DNA of 64,000 nt, taken from contig NZ_JOID01000001.1 of assembly GCF_000719865.1 (NCBI RefSeq), positions 467,199 to 531,198 of the forward strand. The letters are read 5' to 3'. The number at the start of each line of letters is the position of its first letter. Within the stretch, counting starts at the first letter, position 1. Source of the DNA: Streptomyces albus subsp. albus (lineage in GTDB: Bacteria > Actinomycetota > Actinomycetes > Streptomycetales > Streptomycetaceae). The notes beneath the pieces are model-generated. The model did no database searches, had not been told where the DNA came from, and worked only from the letters and a program-made list of their open reading frames with translations. The position numbers and the translations under genes were made by a program. Shown piece after piece: positions 17,300-25,315 of this stretch.

Positions 17300-18430
17300 G
17301 TGCGTACCGACCGAATCCTCGCCCGGCTCGAACAGGAGCCCGAGCGAGCGAGCAACCGCGATGTCCCGCGGATGAGCCGAACACGCAAGGTGCTGTTCGG
17401 CTCGGCCGTCGGGTGTTACGCGGCCGTCGTGCTGGCCGTATTCGTGAGTGACCGTCTGATTCTGCTCGACTGGCAGGTCATGCTGTTCCGGCCGTACAAG
17501 CAGTGGCCGGAGCTGCACGCCGCACTCGACTACTTCGTGGTGCTCGGACAGCGCGGGCCGACCGCCGTGCTGGTCGCGGCCTGGCTGGGCTGGCGCTCCT
17601 GGAGACAGCGGACGCTGCGCCCGCTGCTGGCGCTCGGCGCGGCCCTGCTGCTGCTCAACAGCACGGTCGGCGCGGTGAAGTACGGCCTGGGGCGGCTGGG
17701 GCCGCACTACGCCACGACCGTCGGGGCGGACGAGATGTTCGCCGGCGGCGACATATTCCCCTCCGGTCACACCGCCAACGCCGTGGTGACCTGGGGCATC
17801 CTGGCCTATCTGGCGACCACGCCGCGGGCCCGCCGGGTGCTGTCGGTGGTGGCGGCCGGCTTCGCGCTCGGCGTCGGGGCGACCACCGTCTATCTGGGCA
17901 CCCACTGGGTGAGCGACGTCCTGCTGGGCTGGATCGCCGGCCTGCTGGTGCTCCTGGCGCTGCCCTGGTGCGAGCCGTTGATCGCCGCGGCCAACGCCTG
18001 GCTGCTCGACTCCCGCGACCGGCTGAAGGAAGGCCGGGGCCTCGCCCCGCTCCCGTTCCCCATACCGCCCCTCCCGCCGGTCGCGGTGACAGCCGGGACC
18101 TCTCCCGCCACGGCCCCCTCCGGACGCGCCGCCGGAGCCGGTGAACCGGAGCGGCCCGCCCGCGAACCGGCCCCGCCCGCACCGCCCGCACCTTCCGCGC
18201 CCGCTCCGGCGCGAGAGCCGGTGCCGGCCGGTACCCTCGGCCGCTCCCCCGCCCCCGGGCGGAACGCCGAGCAGCCCCGGCCGTACCACGCGGCGCGCCC
18301 TCACCTCACCCGCTCGGAACGGACCCCGGTCACCCCGACCGGCAGCCGGCGCCCGCAGCCGCCCGCCGAACGGACGCCGCGCCCCGCGCCCGTGGCACCC
18401 GCGGGGCGCCGCGGGCACACCTCCGGCTGA
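17300..18430 (+). CDS. PAP2-family membrane phosphatase
   Basis: 376 residues. Six or so membrane segments span residues 27-235. The three PAP2 signature parts are visible: KYGLGRLGP, PSGH and GTHWVSDVLLGW, giving the acid-phosphatase active site at the outer membrane face. Substrates are probably a lipid phosphate or pyrophosphate such as undecaprenyl pyrophosphate or phosphatidic acid. The last ~130 residues are a Pro/Ala/Arg-rich, probably disordered tail. The start is uncertain: GTG at 17300 has no Shine-Dalgarno and may be leaderless, while ATG at 17372 (MSRTRKVLF) would remove a charged 24-residue lead and also lacks one. Confidence 0.87.
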   Translation: MRTDRILARLEQEPERASNRDVPRMSRTRKVLFGSAVGCYAAVVLAVFVSDRLILLDWQVMLFRPYKQWPELHAALDYFVVLGQRGPTAVLVAAWLGWRSWRQRTLRPLLALGAALLLLNSTVGAVKYGLGRLGPHYATTVGADEMFAGGDIFPSGHTANAVVTWGILAYLATTPRARRVLSVVAAGFALGVGATTVYLGTHWVSDVLLGWIAGLLVLLALPWCEPLIAAANAWLLDSRDRLKEGRGLAPLPFPIPPLPPVAVTAGTSPATAPSGRAAGAGEPERPAREPAPPAPPAPSAPAPAREPVPAGTLGRSPAPGRNAEQPRPYHAARPHLTRSERTPVTPTGSRRPQPPAERTPRPAPVAPAGRRGHTSG

Positions 18431-18477
18431 GCGCCGGCGGGGGCGCCGCGCACACGCCGTCCCGCACCGCACGTGGC

Positions 18478-18511
18478 GAAGGCCCGGCACTCGGCCGAGT
18501 GCCGGGCCTTC
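18478..18511. terminator. Perfect bidirectional hairpin terminator
   Basis: 34-base perfect palindrome (arms 18478-18494 and 18495-18511) between the convergent phosphatase and I78-inhibitor genes, 48 bases after the phosphatase stop. Confidence 0.8.
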
Positions 18512-18721
18512 GTCCTGCCGTGCCGCGCGGCCGGCGGCCGTCATGCCGGACCCGCCCGCCTCACCCCTATCGGGGCTTTCCGTACCGAAGTTGCCCGTAT
18601 CGGGCCGCAACATCCCGTGCCGCCCCCGGGAAAGCCGGGAGTTCCTGACCACGACGGCCCGATGCGTCCGGCGCCGCTCCCGGCCCGCCGCCCTCGCCGC
18701 CGCCGTCGCGCCAGGGGCGGT

Positions 18722-18937
18722 TCACCCCTTCCAGCAGCGGACCACCTCACCGTCCTTCACCGCGAAGTTGATACGCCCGACCACGTACTCCATGGTGATG
18801 ATGGCGTCCGGCGGCAGCGTCCGCACGGTGGTCCAGCCGTGCTGCCGGGCCCGCTCCTCCGCCTCCGCCGTGCCGAGGCCCACATAGGCGTCGCAGTCGT
18901 CGTCCGCCGGATTGGGGGGGTTCGGTGAGTCGCTCAT
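18722..18937 (-). CDS. I78-family peptidase inhibitor-like small protein
   Basis: 71 residues. The pattern of a Cys near the N terminus (DDDCDAYVGL), then TVRTLPPDAIITMEYVVGRINFAV and a closing VRCW is typical of small proteins of the I78 proteinase-inhibitor family, which adopt a potato-inhibitor-I-like fold. It has no signal peptide, so it is likely cytosolic. ATG at 18937 has GGTGG upstream. It is divergent from the gas-vesicle operon. Inhibition of a particular protease is not shown. Confidence 0.8.
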   Translation of the reverse strand: MSDSPNPPNPADDDCDAYVGLGTAEAEERARQHGWTTVRTLPPDAIITMEYVVGRINFAVKDGEVVRCWKG

Positions 18938-19245
18938 GACAGCCACCGTACGCCTCCGGGCCCCACGCCCCCGGCCTGCACAGAACCGGCCGCCGGCCCA
19001 TCCCCGAACCGTCACCGTTCTGTCACAGGATGACGCATCGTGAGCACCGGGGCCGGTGCCGGCCGCCGGAGCGCTCCCGTCCGCCCGGCAAAGCCCCCGG
19101 GGTTTTCCGCGCCACAACTTCTCCCGGCTGCCCGGAATTCCGCCCGGTATTCGGCCTCACCGGTCATCGCACGGGTATTCCCTCCTGCTCTCCACATTGC
19201 CGTTTGCGGGAGGCCGGACGAGGTATGCGCTGCCCGAGGAGAGCC
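18938..19245. other. Divergent upstream region of the gas-vesicle operon
   Basis: About 308 bases with no gene. The right part holds a good match to a stress sigma factor SigB promoter (19154-19178). The left part should hold the promoter of the small I78 gene, but none was recognised. Confidence 0.5.
19154..19178 (+). promoter_or_regulatory. Candidate SigB-type promoter of the gvp operon
   Basis: GCCT (19154-19157), a 15-base spacer, then GGGTAT (19173-19178). This fits the Streptomyces SigB consensus GNNT-N14-16-GGGTA(C/T) exactly. It lies 68 bases upstream of the gvpO start codon. Osmotic or stationary-phase induction of gas-vesicle genes through SigB would make sense; the match is short and could be chance. 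Confidence 0.5.
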
Positions 19246-19557
19246 ATGGCAGACAAATCCGAGAACAGTGACAAGAGCGCGGCGGACAGCCGCAGCGGCA
19301 GCCAAGCGGCCCTGGACGTCCTGCGCACCGCGGGTGCTCAGCTCGCCGAGCTGACCGGCCTGCGGGCGGAGACGGTGACCCGTTTCGAACGCACCGGTGA
19401 GGGCTGGCTGATCGAGATCGAGGTCATCGAACTCCCGCGGGTGCCCGAGACGATGAGCCTGATGGCGTCCTACGAGGTCAGCACCGACCAGGACGGGCAG
19501 CTCACGGGTTACCGGCGCACCCGGCGCTACGAGCGCGGCCGGGCGGACCGCCGCTGA
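19246..19557 (+). CDS. gvpO: Gas vesicle protein GvpO
   Basis: 103 residues, ATG at 19246 with GAGGAGAG upstream. After a charged Ser/Asp/Lys-rich start, the GvpO domain runs from about residue 20 to the end (AALDVLRTAGAQLAELTGL, later GWLIEIEVIELPRVPETMSL and the Arg-rich end). GvpO heads the actinobacterial gvp operon and is needed for vesicle production in archaea, but its job in soil actinomycetes is unclear. First gene of a tight six-gene operon running to 22827. Confidence 0.92.
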   Translation: MADKSENSDKSAADSRSGSQAALDVLRTAGAQLAELTGLRAETVTRFERTGEGWLIEIEVIELPRVPETMSLMASYEVSTDQDGQLTGYRRTRRYERGRADRR

Positions 19558-19605
19558 CACCACCGCGCACCACACACCACTGGCACGAAGGGACGTGATC
19601 CCGGT

Positions 19606-20043
19606 ATGACCGTTGTACCGGCACAACAGCAGGGCGGTTCGGGCGGCGGCAGCAGCGGCCTCTACGACGTCCTGGAACTCATACTCGACCGCGGGCTGGT
19701 GATCGACGCCTTCGTGCGCGTCTCCCTCGTCGGCATCGAGATCCTCAAGATCGACGTACGGGTGGTCGTCGCGAGCGTCGACACCTACCTGCGCTTCGCC
19801 GAGGCCTGCAACCGCCTCGATCTGGAATCCGGCCCGCGCAAGGACCCGGGCCTGCCCGACCTCGTCGGCCAGATGACCGAGTCCGGGGCCAAGGGCAAGT
19901 CCAAGGGCGCCCTGTCCGGCGCCGCCGAGACGCTGTCCGAAGCCTTCAAGCAGGGCCAGGACCGCGCGTCCGGCGACCGCGAGGCCGAGCCGGCCCGCAA
20001 GCCGCGCCGCACCACCACCCGCAGGAAGGAGGAGACCGAGTGA
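19606..20043 (+). CDS. gvpA: Gas vesicle structural protein GvpA
   Basis: 145 residues. Residues 15-75 are the highly conserved GvpA/GvpJ shell domain ([20 protein letters not shown], then [26 protein letters not shown]). The remaining ~70 residues are a hydrophilic, charged tail rich in Lys, Arg and Glu, found in actinomycete GvpA but absent from the short 70-residue GvpA of cyanobacteria. It is the only GvpA-like gene here. Its stop overlaps the gvpF start (GTGA). Confidence 0.93.
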   Translation: MTVVPAQQQGGSGGGSSGLYDVLELILDRGLVIDAFVRVSLVGIEILKIDVRVVVASVDTYLRFAEACNRLDLESGPRKDPGLPDLVGQMTESGAKGKSKGALSGAAETLSEAFKQGQDRASGDREAEPARKPRRTTTRRKEETE

Positions 20044-20774
20044 GCACCTACGTCTACGGCATCATGGACGGCGACCGCCCGGACCTCCCCGACACCCTCA
20101 CCGGCGTCGGCGAACCGCCGCACCCGGTGCGGATCCTCCGCGCGGGCGGTCTGGCCGCGGTCGTCAGCGACTGTCCCGAGCAGCTCCGGCCCAAGCGCCG
20201 CGACCTGCTGGCCCACCAGCACGTCCTGGCGGAGGCCGGTGCCGACGGCGCCGTGCTGCCGCTGCGGTTCGGCAGCCTCTCCGCGGACGACGACGCCGTC
20301 CTGGCCGTGCTCGGCGAGCACGCCGAGCACTACCGGGCCCAGCTCACCGAGCTGGACGGCCGGGTCGAGTACAACGTCAAGGCGGTGCACCGCGAGGAGG
20401 ACGTGCTCCGGCTGGTGGTCACCGAGGACCCGGAGATCCGGGCCCTGACGGAGTCCAACCGCGCCTCCGGCGGCGGCTCGCACGAGGACCGGCTGCGCCT
20501 CGGCGAGCTGGTCGCGGGCGCCGTGCGGGCCCGCGAGGCCCAGGACGGCAAGGCCGTCGAGGCGGCGCTGGCATCCGCCGCCGAGCAGCAGAGCCCGGGC
20601 CCCGAGTCCTCCGGCTGGCTGGTCAATCAGTCCTTCCTGCTGCGGCGCGACGAAGCCGCGGACTTCATGGAGTCCGTCGAGGAACTCCGGCGGGACCACC
20701 CCCACCTGGACATCCAGGTGACCGGCCCGCTGCCGCCGTACAGCTTCGTACGGGCCGTCCCGGCGCACGCCTGA
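20040..20774 (+). CDS. gvpF: Gas vesicle protein GvpF/GvpL family
   Basis: 244 residues. The whole length matches the GvpF/GvpL fold: N-terminal YVYGIMDGD, a middle with [16 protein letters not shown] and KPKRR-type basic patches, and the conserved C-terminal [17 protein letters not shown]. GvpF binds GvpA monomers and is thought to keep them soluble or to start shell assembly. GTG at 20040 overlaps the gvpA stop, and its own stop overlaps the gvpG start (TGATG), so translation is coupled. A separate gvpL is not present in the window. Confidence 0.92.
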   Translation: MSTYVYGIMDGDRPDLPDTLTGVGEPPHPVRILRAGGLAAVVSDCPEQLRPKRRDLLAHQHVLAEAGADGAVLPLRFGSLSADDDAVLAVLGEHAEHYRAQLTELDGRVEYNVKAVHREEDVLRLVVTEDPEIRALTESNRASGGGSHEDRLRLGELVAGAVRAREAQDGKAVEAALASAAEQQSPGPESSGWLVNQSFLLRRDEAADFMESVEELRRDHPHLDIQVTGPLPPYSFVRAVPAHA

Positions 20775-21049
20775 TGGGACTGCTCGGCGACCTCCTCCTC
20801 CTGCCGCTGGCCCCGGTCCGGGGAACCGGCTGGGTCCTGCGGCAGGTGGTGGCGGAGGCGGAGCGGCAGTACTACGACCCCTCGGCCGTCCAGCGGGAAC
20901 TGAGCGCCCTCGCGGAGCAGCTCGACAACGGCCTGATCGACGAGGCGGAGTTCGACCGCCGCGAGGACGAGCTGCTGGACCGGCTCGAAGAGGTACAGCG
21001 CCGCCGGGGAGCGGCGCCGGGCGGCGGGCCTCCCCCGCCGCCCCGATGA
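20774..21049 (+). CDS. gvpG: Gas vesicle protein GvpG
   Basis: 91 residues. It has the short GvpG pattern: a hydrophobic start ([20 protein letters not shown]) followed by a charged helix with AEQLDNGLIDEAEFDRREDE and a Pro-rich end. GvpG is a minor assembly factor that acts with GvpF. Translationally coupled to gvpF by a one-base overlap. Confidence 0.9.
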   Translation: MGLLGDLLLLPLAPVRGTGWVLRQVVAEAERQYYDPSAVQRELSALAEQLDNGLIDEAEFDRREDELLDRLEEVQRRRGAAPGGGPPPPPR

Positions 21050-21056
21050 CGAGGAG

Positions 21057-21692
21057 ATGAGCGCGATGAACAACCGGCTGGCCATGACGCTGGCCGTGGG
21101 CGCGGGCTATCTGCTGGGACGTACGAAGAAGGCGAAACTCGCCCTCGGCGTCGGCGGCATGGTGCTCGGCAAACGGCTGAATCTCAACCCCCAGCAGCTC
21201 ACCGGGCTGCTGACCGAACAGCTCAGAAACAACCCGCAGCTCGCCGAGGTGCGGGACCAGCTCCGCAACGACCTGCAGGGCGTGGGCAAGGCCGCGGCGA
21301 CCGCGGTGGTCACCCGCCGGCTCGACTCCCTCTCCGACCGCCTGCACGACCGCACCCTCGGCGTGCAGGACAAGCTCGGCGCGGTCGGCGGCAAGGTGTC
21401 CGGCGGCCCGGCGGACGACTCCGCCGATGACCGGGACGAGGACGAGGCGCGGGACGCCGGCGAGCCGGAGGCGGAGCGCGGCGGTACCCGGAAGAGCGGT
21501 GACGGGCAGGACGGCGGCGCGGAGCAGGGGAAACGCCCGGCCCGCAAGCCCGCCCGGCCCGCGAAGAAGGCCCCGGCCTCCGGCGCCCGGCGTCCGGCGA
21601 GCAAGGCCGCCTCCTCGGCGGGCAAGGCCGGCGCGGCCGCGAAGAAGACCACCGCCCGGCGGCGCTCCGCGGGGGGTGACGACCGTGGCTGA
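21057..21692 (+). CDS. gvpY: Gas-vesicle operon accessory protein (GvpY-like)
   Basis: 211 residues, ATG at 21057 preceded by GAGGAG. The first 45 residues are hydrophobic with basic breaks (LAMTLAVGAGYLLGRTKKAK), compatible with weak membrane or shell association. The middle is helical and charged (LTEQLRNNPQLAEVRDQLRN). The last ~85 residues are Ala/Lys/Arg/Pro-rich, resembling histone-like tails. No enzymatic motif is seen. The position between gvpG and the SRPBCC gene agrees with the recalled O-A-F-G-Y-Z order of actinomycete clusters; the Y name is by position. Its stop overlaps the next start. Confidence 0.75.
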   Translation: MSAMNNRLAMTLAVGAGYLLGRTKKAKLALGVGGMVLGKRLNLNPQQLTGLLTEQLRNNPQLAEVRDQLRNDLQGVGKAAATAVVTRRLDSLSDRLHDRTLGVQDKLGAVGGKVSGGPADDSADDRDEDEARDAGEPEAERGGTRKSGDGQDGGAEQGKRPARKPARPAKKAPASGARRPASKAASSAGKAGAAAKKTTARRRSAGGDDRG

Positions 21693-22827
21693 GAACGCCG
21701 GCGGCCCCGTGTCGTCCCTCAAGGAGAACCCGGCCCTCGACCGCCTGAAGCAGGAGGCGTCCGCCTTCGCGGCGGCCCAGGCCCAGCGGCTGCTGGTGTC
21801 CGCCGGGGAGAGGCTCGGCGGCGCGACGGCCCGCCTCACCGACGTGGCCGAGGGCCGCGCCACCGGAGGTTCCGGACTGGTCAAGCTGGCCGGCGAGAGC
21901 GGCAGGAAGTTCGCCGAGGGCAAGGGTCCCGTGCGCTCGGCCGTGGAGATCGGCGCCGCCGGCCTGAAGGACAAGGTCAAGGAGGCCTTCACGAGCATGG
22001 GCGGCAAGCGCAAGGGCGGTGGCGGCAAGGGCAAGTACGTCACCATCAGCGAGGACATCGACGTCGGGGTCCCGCTGCGCGAGGCGTACAACCAGTGGAC
22101 CCAGTACCAGGAGTTCTCCACCTTCGCCAAGGGCGTGCAGGGCGTGGAGTCCGCCGACGAGACCACATCGAACTGGCGAGCGAAGATCTTCTGGTCCTCC
22201 CGCAGCTGGAAGGCCAGCACCACCGAGCAGATACCCGACGAGCGGATCGCCTGGACCTCCGAGGGGGCCAAGGGAACCCTCAAGGGTGTGGTGACCTTCC
22301 ACGCGCTGGACCACAGCCTCACCCGGATCCTGATGGTCCTCGAGTACTACCCGAAGGGCCTGTTCGAGAAGACCGGCAACATCTGGCGCGCCCAGGGCCG
22401 CCGGGCCCGCCTGGACCTCAAGAACTTCCGCCGGTTCGTGATGATGCGCGGCGAGGCGACCGGCGAATGGCGCGGCGAGATCCGCGACGGGGAAGCCGTC
22501 CGCAGCCACGAGGAGGTCGTGGAGGCGGAGCGGGAGGACGAGGAACTCCCGGAGGACGCCTACGAGGAGGACGGCGAGCCCGTGGAGGACGGCGAGCCGT
22601 CCGGCGCGGACGAGGAGGCGCCCGCCGGGGAGCACGAGGGCTCCGCGGAGGACGAGGAGAACCCCGAGGACGCCTACGAGGAGGAGGAACTCCCCGAGGA
22701 CGCCCACGACGAGGACGAGCTCCCTGAGGACGAGGACGCCGAGGAGGACGCCGAGTACGAAGGGGACGAGGAGGACCCGGAGTACGCGGAGGACGAGGAG
22801 CCCGAGCCCGCCGGCACCCGCCGCTGA
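21685..22827 (+). CDS. gvpZ: SRPBCC-family protein with very acidic C-terminal tail (GvpZ-like)
   Basis: 380 residues from GTG at 21685, overlapping the previous gene by eight bases. Residues ~1-110 are helical and Ala/Lys-rich. Residues ~115-265 form an SRPBCC/START-like (polyketide cyclase/dehydrase) domain with DIDVGVPLREAYNQWTQYQE and WKASTTEQIPDERIAWTS. The last ~110 residues are almost only Glu, Asp, Pro and Tyr in irregular repeats of EELPEDA/EDEE type, so the tail is extremely acidic. Such domains bind hydrophobic ligands or act as stress proteins. It is the last gene of the operon; two strong hairpins follow. The symbol rests on position. Confidence 0.8.
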   Translation: MAENAGGPVSSLKENPALDRLKQEASAFAAAQAQRLLVSAGERLGGATARLTDVAEGRATGGSGLVKLAGESGRKFAEGKGPVRSAVEIGAAGLKDKVKEAFTSMGGKRKGGGGKGKYVTISEDIDVGVPLREAYNQWTQYQEFSTFAKGVQGVESADETTSNWRAKIFWSSRSWKASTTEQIPDERIAWTSEGAKGTLKGVVTFHALDHSLTRILMVLEYYPKGLFEKTGNIWRAQGRRARLDLKNFRRFVMMRGEATGEWRGEIRDGEAVRSHEEVVEAEREDEELPEDAYEEDGEPVEDGEPSGADEEAPAGEHEGSAEDEENPEDAYEEEELPEDAHDEDELPEDEDAEEDAEYEGDEEDPEYAEDEEPEPAGTRR

Positions 22828-22850
22828 CCCCGCTCCGTCCCCGTCCCGGC

Positions 22851-22888
22851 GTACGGCCCCGCGGCCGCACACGGCCGCCGGGCCGTAC
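22851..22888. terminator. Hairpin terminator of the gvp operon
   Basis: 17-base arms (22851-22867, 22872-22888) pairing at 16 positions with a 4-base loop, 24 bases after the last gvp stop. Confidence 0.75.
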
Positions 22889-23002
22889 GGACAACACCGG
22901 GGCCCGCGTCCGGACACCACAGCGGCCCGGCCGGACCGGCGCTTCCCGGCGCGGCCGGGCCGGGCTCCGCAGGGCCGGGCGCAGGGCCGGGCCCCGCGGA
23001 CC

Positions 23003-23040
23003 AGGGCGCGGCACCGGACGCCGTTCCGGTGCCGCGCCCT
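23003..23040. terminator. Hairpin terminator of the catalase gene
   Basis: Perfect 16-bp arms (23003-23018, 23025-23040) with a 6-base loop, 69 bases beyond the catalase stop codon on the minus strand. With the hairpin at 22851 it insulates two convergent genes. Confidence 0.75.
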
Positions 23041-23108
23041 CATCCGTACCGGCAGCCGAACGGCGCGGACCGGGACGGCGCGAGACCACCCGCGCGCCCG
23101 GCGGCCCC

Positions 23109-25232
23109 TCAGTGCGCCGCCGGGGTCCGCCCCCAGTGCCGGTGGGCCGCGACCGCCTCGGTGAAGGCCCGGCCGAAGTCCTCACCCGGCGGCCCCGTGA
23201 CCGGGTCCGTGACCACACCCTGATCGGTCACCATCCCGCCGCCGTTGCGCGCGAGTTCCACCCCGCCGAGGTCCAGCGCGCCGAGCACGCCCACCCCCGC
23301 GCCCAGTCCCCCGACCGGCTTGCCGTGCCGGAAGGCGTCCCGGACGAACCGCACCGCGGCCGGATCGGCCCCGACCGCCAGGGCACTGTCGGGGCCGCCG
23401 GGCACCAGCACCGCGTCGTACAGCACCGCGGCCACGGTGGGCAGGGCGCGGGTGACGGGCCGGGCGCCCCCGCCGGCGTCGCGCACCGTGCCGTCGCGCG
23501 CCGCCAGTTCCTCGACGACCGCCCCGCCCGCGGCCTCCAGCACCTCCCGGACCGCGTCCAGTTGCGCGCCGTCCACGCCGTCCGCGACGAGGACCGCGAT
23601 CTGCCGGCCGGCGATGGTGCCGGGCCCCCTCAGGCTCTCCATGCTGAGCGCCGGGGAGGGCACCGGCTCCGGGGTCCCCGTCGGCTGCTCCGGCAGCGGG
23701 ACGCCGATGCCCTCGGCGACCGCGGACGCCAGTTCGTGGTCCACCAGCGCCAGTTGGTCGACGGTGCGGCCGCGGACCCGCACCGAGTTCACCTTGCCCA
23801 GCTCGAAGCGGAACGCCTCCACGATGTGCCGCTTCTCCCAGTCCGCCATCGAGTGCCAGAACAGGGCCGGCTGGCTGTAGAAGTCCTCGAAGCTCAGACT
23901 GCGCTTGCGGATCTTGCGCCCGTCCACCCGCTCCTGGAGATGGCTGTAGGCGCGCGGGTCCGTGGCGTCCGCGATGCCGGGGCAGCCGCCGCCCAGGGAG
24001 TTCTTGCCGTAGTTGGCCCCGGTGTGGATGCGCCCCTGGTGGTAGCCGTCGCGCTGGTGGTTGCGCACGGCCACGACCGGCTGGTTGACGGGGATCTGCG
24101 CGAAGTTGGGCCCGCCGAGCCGGATCAGCTGGGTGTCCAGATAGGAGAAGTTGCGTGCCTGGAGCAGGGGGTCGTTGGTGAAGTCGATCCCGGGCACCAC
24201 GTTGGCCGTGTGGAAGGCGACCTGCTCGGTCTCGGCGAAGAAGTTGTCGGGGTTGCGGTCCAGCACCATCCGGCCGATGGGCCGCACCGGCACCAGTTCC
24301 TCCGGGATGATCTTCGTGGCGTCGAGCAGGTCGAAGTCGAAGGCGTGTTCGTCCTCCTCCGGTACGAGCTGGACGCCCAGCTCGTACTCCGGATAGTGGC
24401 CGGCCTCGATCATGTCCCACAGATCGCGACGGTTGTAGTCCGGATCACGGCCCTGGATCTCCTGGGCCTCGTCCCAGACCAGCGAGTGCACCCCCGGCTT
24501 CGGCTTCCAGTGGAACTTCACGAACGTGCCCCGGCCGCGCGCGTCGACGAAGCGGAAGGTGTGCACCCCGAAGCCCTGCATCGTCCGGTAGCTGCGCGGG
24601 ATGGCCCGGTCCGACATCAGCCAGAAGACGGCGTGCAGCGTCTCCGGCTGCAGCGAGACGAAGTCCCAGAAGGTGTCGTGGGCCGAGGCGCCGGTGGGGA
24701 TGTCGTTGTGCGGCTCCGGCTTCACCGCGTGCACGAAGTCGGGGAACTTGATGCCGTCCTGGATGAAGAAGACCGGGAAGTTGTTCCCCACCAGGTCGTA
24801 GTTGCCCTCCGAAGTGTAGAACTTCGTCGCGAAGCCCCGCACGTCCCGCACCGTGTCGGCGGACCCCCGCGGCCCCTGCACGGTGGAGAAGCGCACGAAG
24901 ACCGGGGTGCGCACCGAGGGGTCCTGGAGGAACGCCGCCTTCGTGAACGCCGCGCAGGAGTGGTACGGCTCGAACCAGCCGTACGCCCCCGCGCCCCGAG
25001 CGTGCACCACCCGCTCCGGGATCCGCTCGTGGTCGAAGCGGGTGATCTTCTCCCGGAAGTGGAAGTCCTCCAGCAGCGTGGGCCCGCGCTCCCCTGCGGC
25101 CAGCGAGTCGTCGGTGTGGTCGACGACGACGCCCTGGTCGGTGGTGAGCGGACCGCCCGCGGGGTCGGGGGCCCGGTACGCCTCCCGCTGCCGCTGCTTG
25201 GGGTCCCCGGGCCGGTCCTGCTCTGCTGCCAT
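23109..25232 (-). CDS. katE: Large-subunit monofunctional haem catalase (HPII type)
   Basis: 707 residues, the size of clade 2 large-subunit catalases. The haem domain shows the catalytic His in [14 protein letters not shown], the distal Asn in GNNFPVFF, and the proximal R..Y pair in [14 protein letters not shown]. From about residue 545 to the end there is the extra flavodoxin/DJ-1-like domain ([20 protein letters not shown]). It dismutates hydrogen peroxide. ATG at 25232 follows GGAGAG; the frame stays open far upstream but only as an antisense artefact over the WYL gene. A near-match SigB promoter precedes it. In S. coelicolor the SigB-controlled catalase CatB is of similar type, so catB would be an equally good name. 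Confidence 0.93.
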   Translation of the reverse strand: MAAEQDRPGDPKQRQREAYRAPDPAGGPLTTDQGVVVDHTDDSLAAGERGPTLLEDFHFREKITRFDHERIPERVVHARGAGAYGWFEPYHSCAAFTKAAFLQDPSVRTPVFVRFSTVQGPRGSADTVRDVRGFATKFYTSEGNYDLVGNNFPVFFIQDGIKFPDFVHAVKPEPHNDIPTGASAHDTFWDFVSLQPETLHAVFWLMSDRAIPRSYRTMQGFGVHTFRFVDARGRGTFVKFHWKPKPGVHSLVWDEAQEIQGRDPDYNRRDLWDMIEAGHYPEYELGVQLVPEEDEHAFDFDLLDATKIIPEELVPVRPIGRMVLDRNPDNFFAETEQVAFHTANVVPGIDFTNDPLLQARNFSYLDTQLIRLGGPNFAQIPVNQPVVAVRNHQRDGYHQGRIHTGANYGKNSLGGGCPGIADATDPRAYSHLQERVDGRKIRKRSLSFEDFYSQPALFWHSMADWEKRHIVEAFRFELGKVNSVRVRGRTVDQLALVDHELASAVAEGIGVPLPEQPTGTPEPVPSPALSMESLRGPGTIAGRQIAVLVADGVDGAQLDAVREVLEAAGGAVVEELAARDGTVRDAGGGARPVTRALPTVAAVLYDAVLVPGGPDSALAVGADPAAVRFVRDAFRHGKPVGGLGAGVGVLGALDLGGVELARNGGGMVTDQGVVTDPVTGPPGEDFGRAFTEAVAAHRHWGRTPAAH

Positions 25233-25290
25233 GGAGGCTCTCCTTGCGTGTCGGGTGCGCGTCCGCCCCTGGCCGTCGGGAACCCGCCGG

Positions 25291-25315
25291 GTAGCCCCGC
25301 TCAGTCCGGTGAAAC
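25291..25315 (-). promoter_or_regulatory. Candidate SigB-type promoter of the catalase gene
   Basis: On the minus strand GTTT (25315-25312), a 15-base spacer and GGCTAC (25296-25291): one mismatch from the SigB consensus GNNT-N14-16-GGGTAC. It lies 59 bases upstream of the catalase ATG, its -35 part inside the end of the WYL regulator gene. Confidence 0.4.

Noticed and set aside
19785..22322. An 845-codon open frame on the minus strand across the gvp operon
   Set aside because: It covers several unrelated plus-strand genes with recognised Gvp domains and has no domain of its own.
22460..22820. Acidic repeat region of the SRPBCC gene considered a frameshift artefact
   Set aside because: The frame keeps the strong G/C third-position bias and stays open to a proper stop followed by a terminator.
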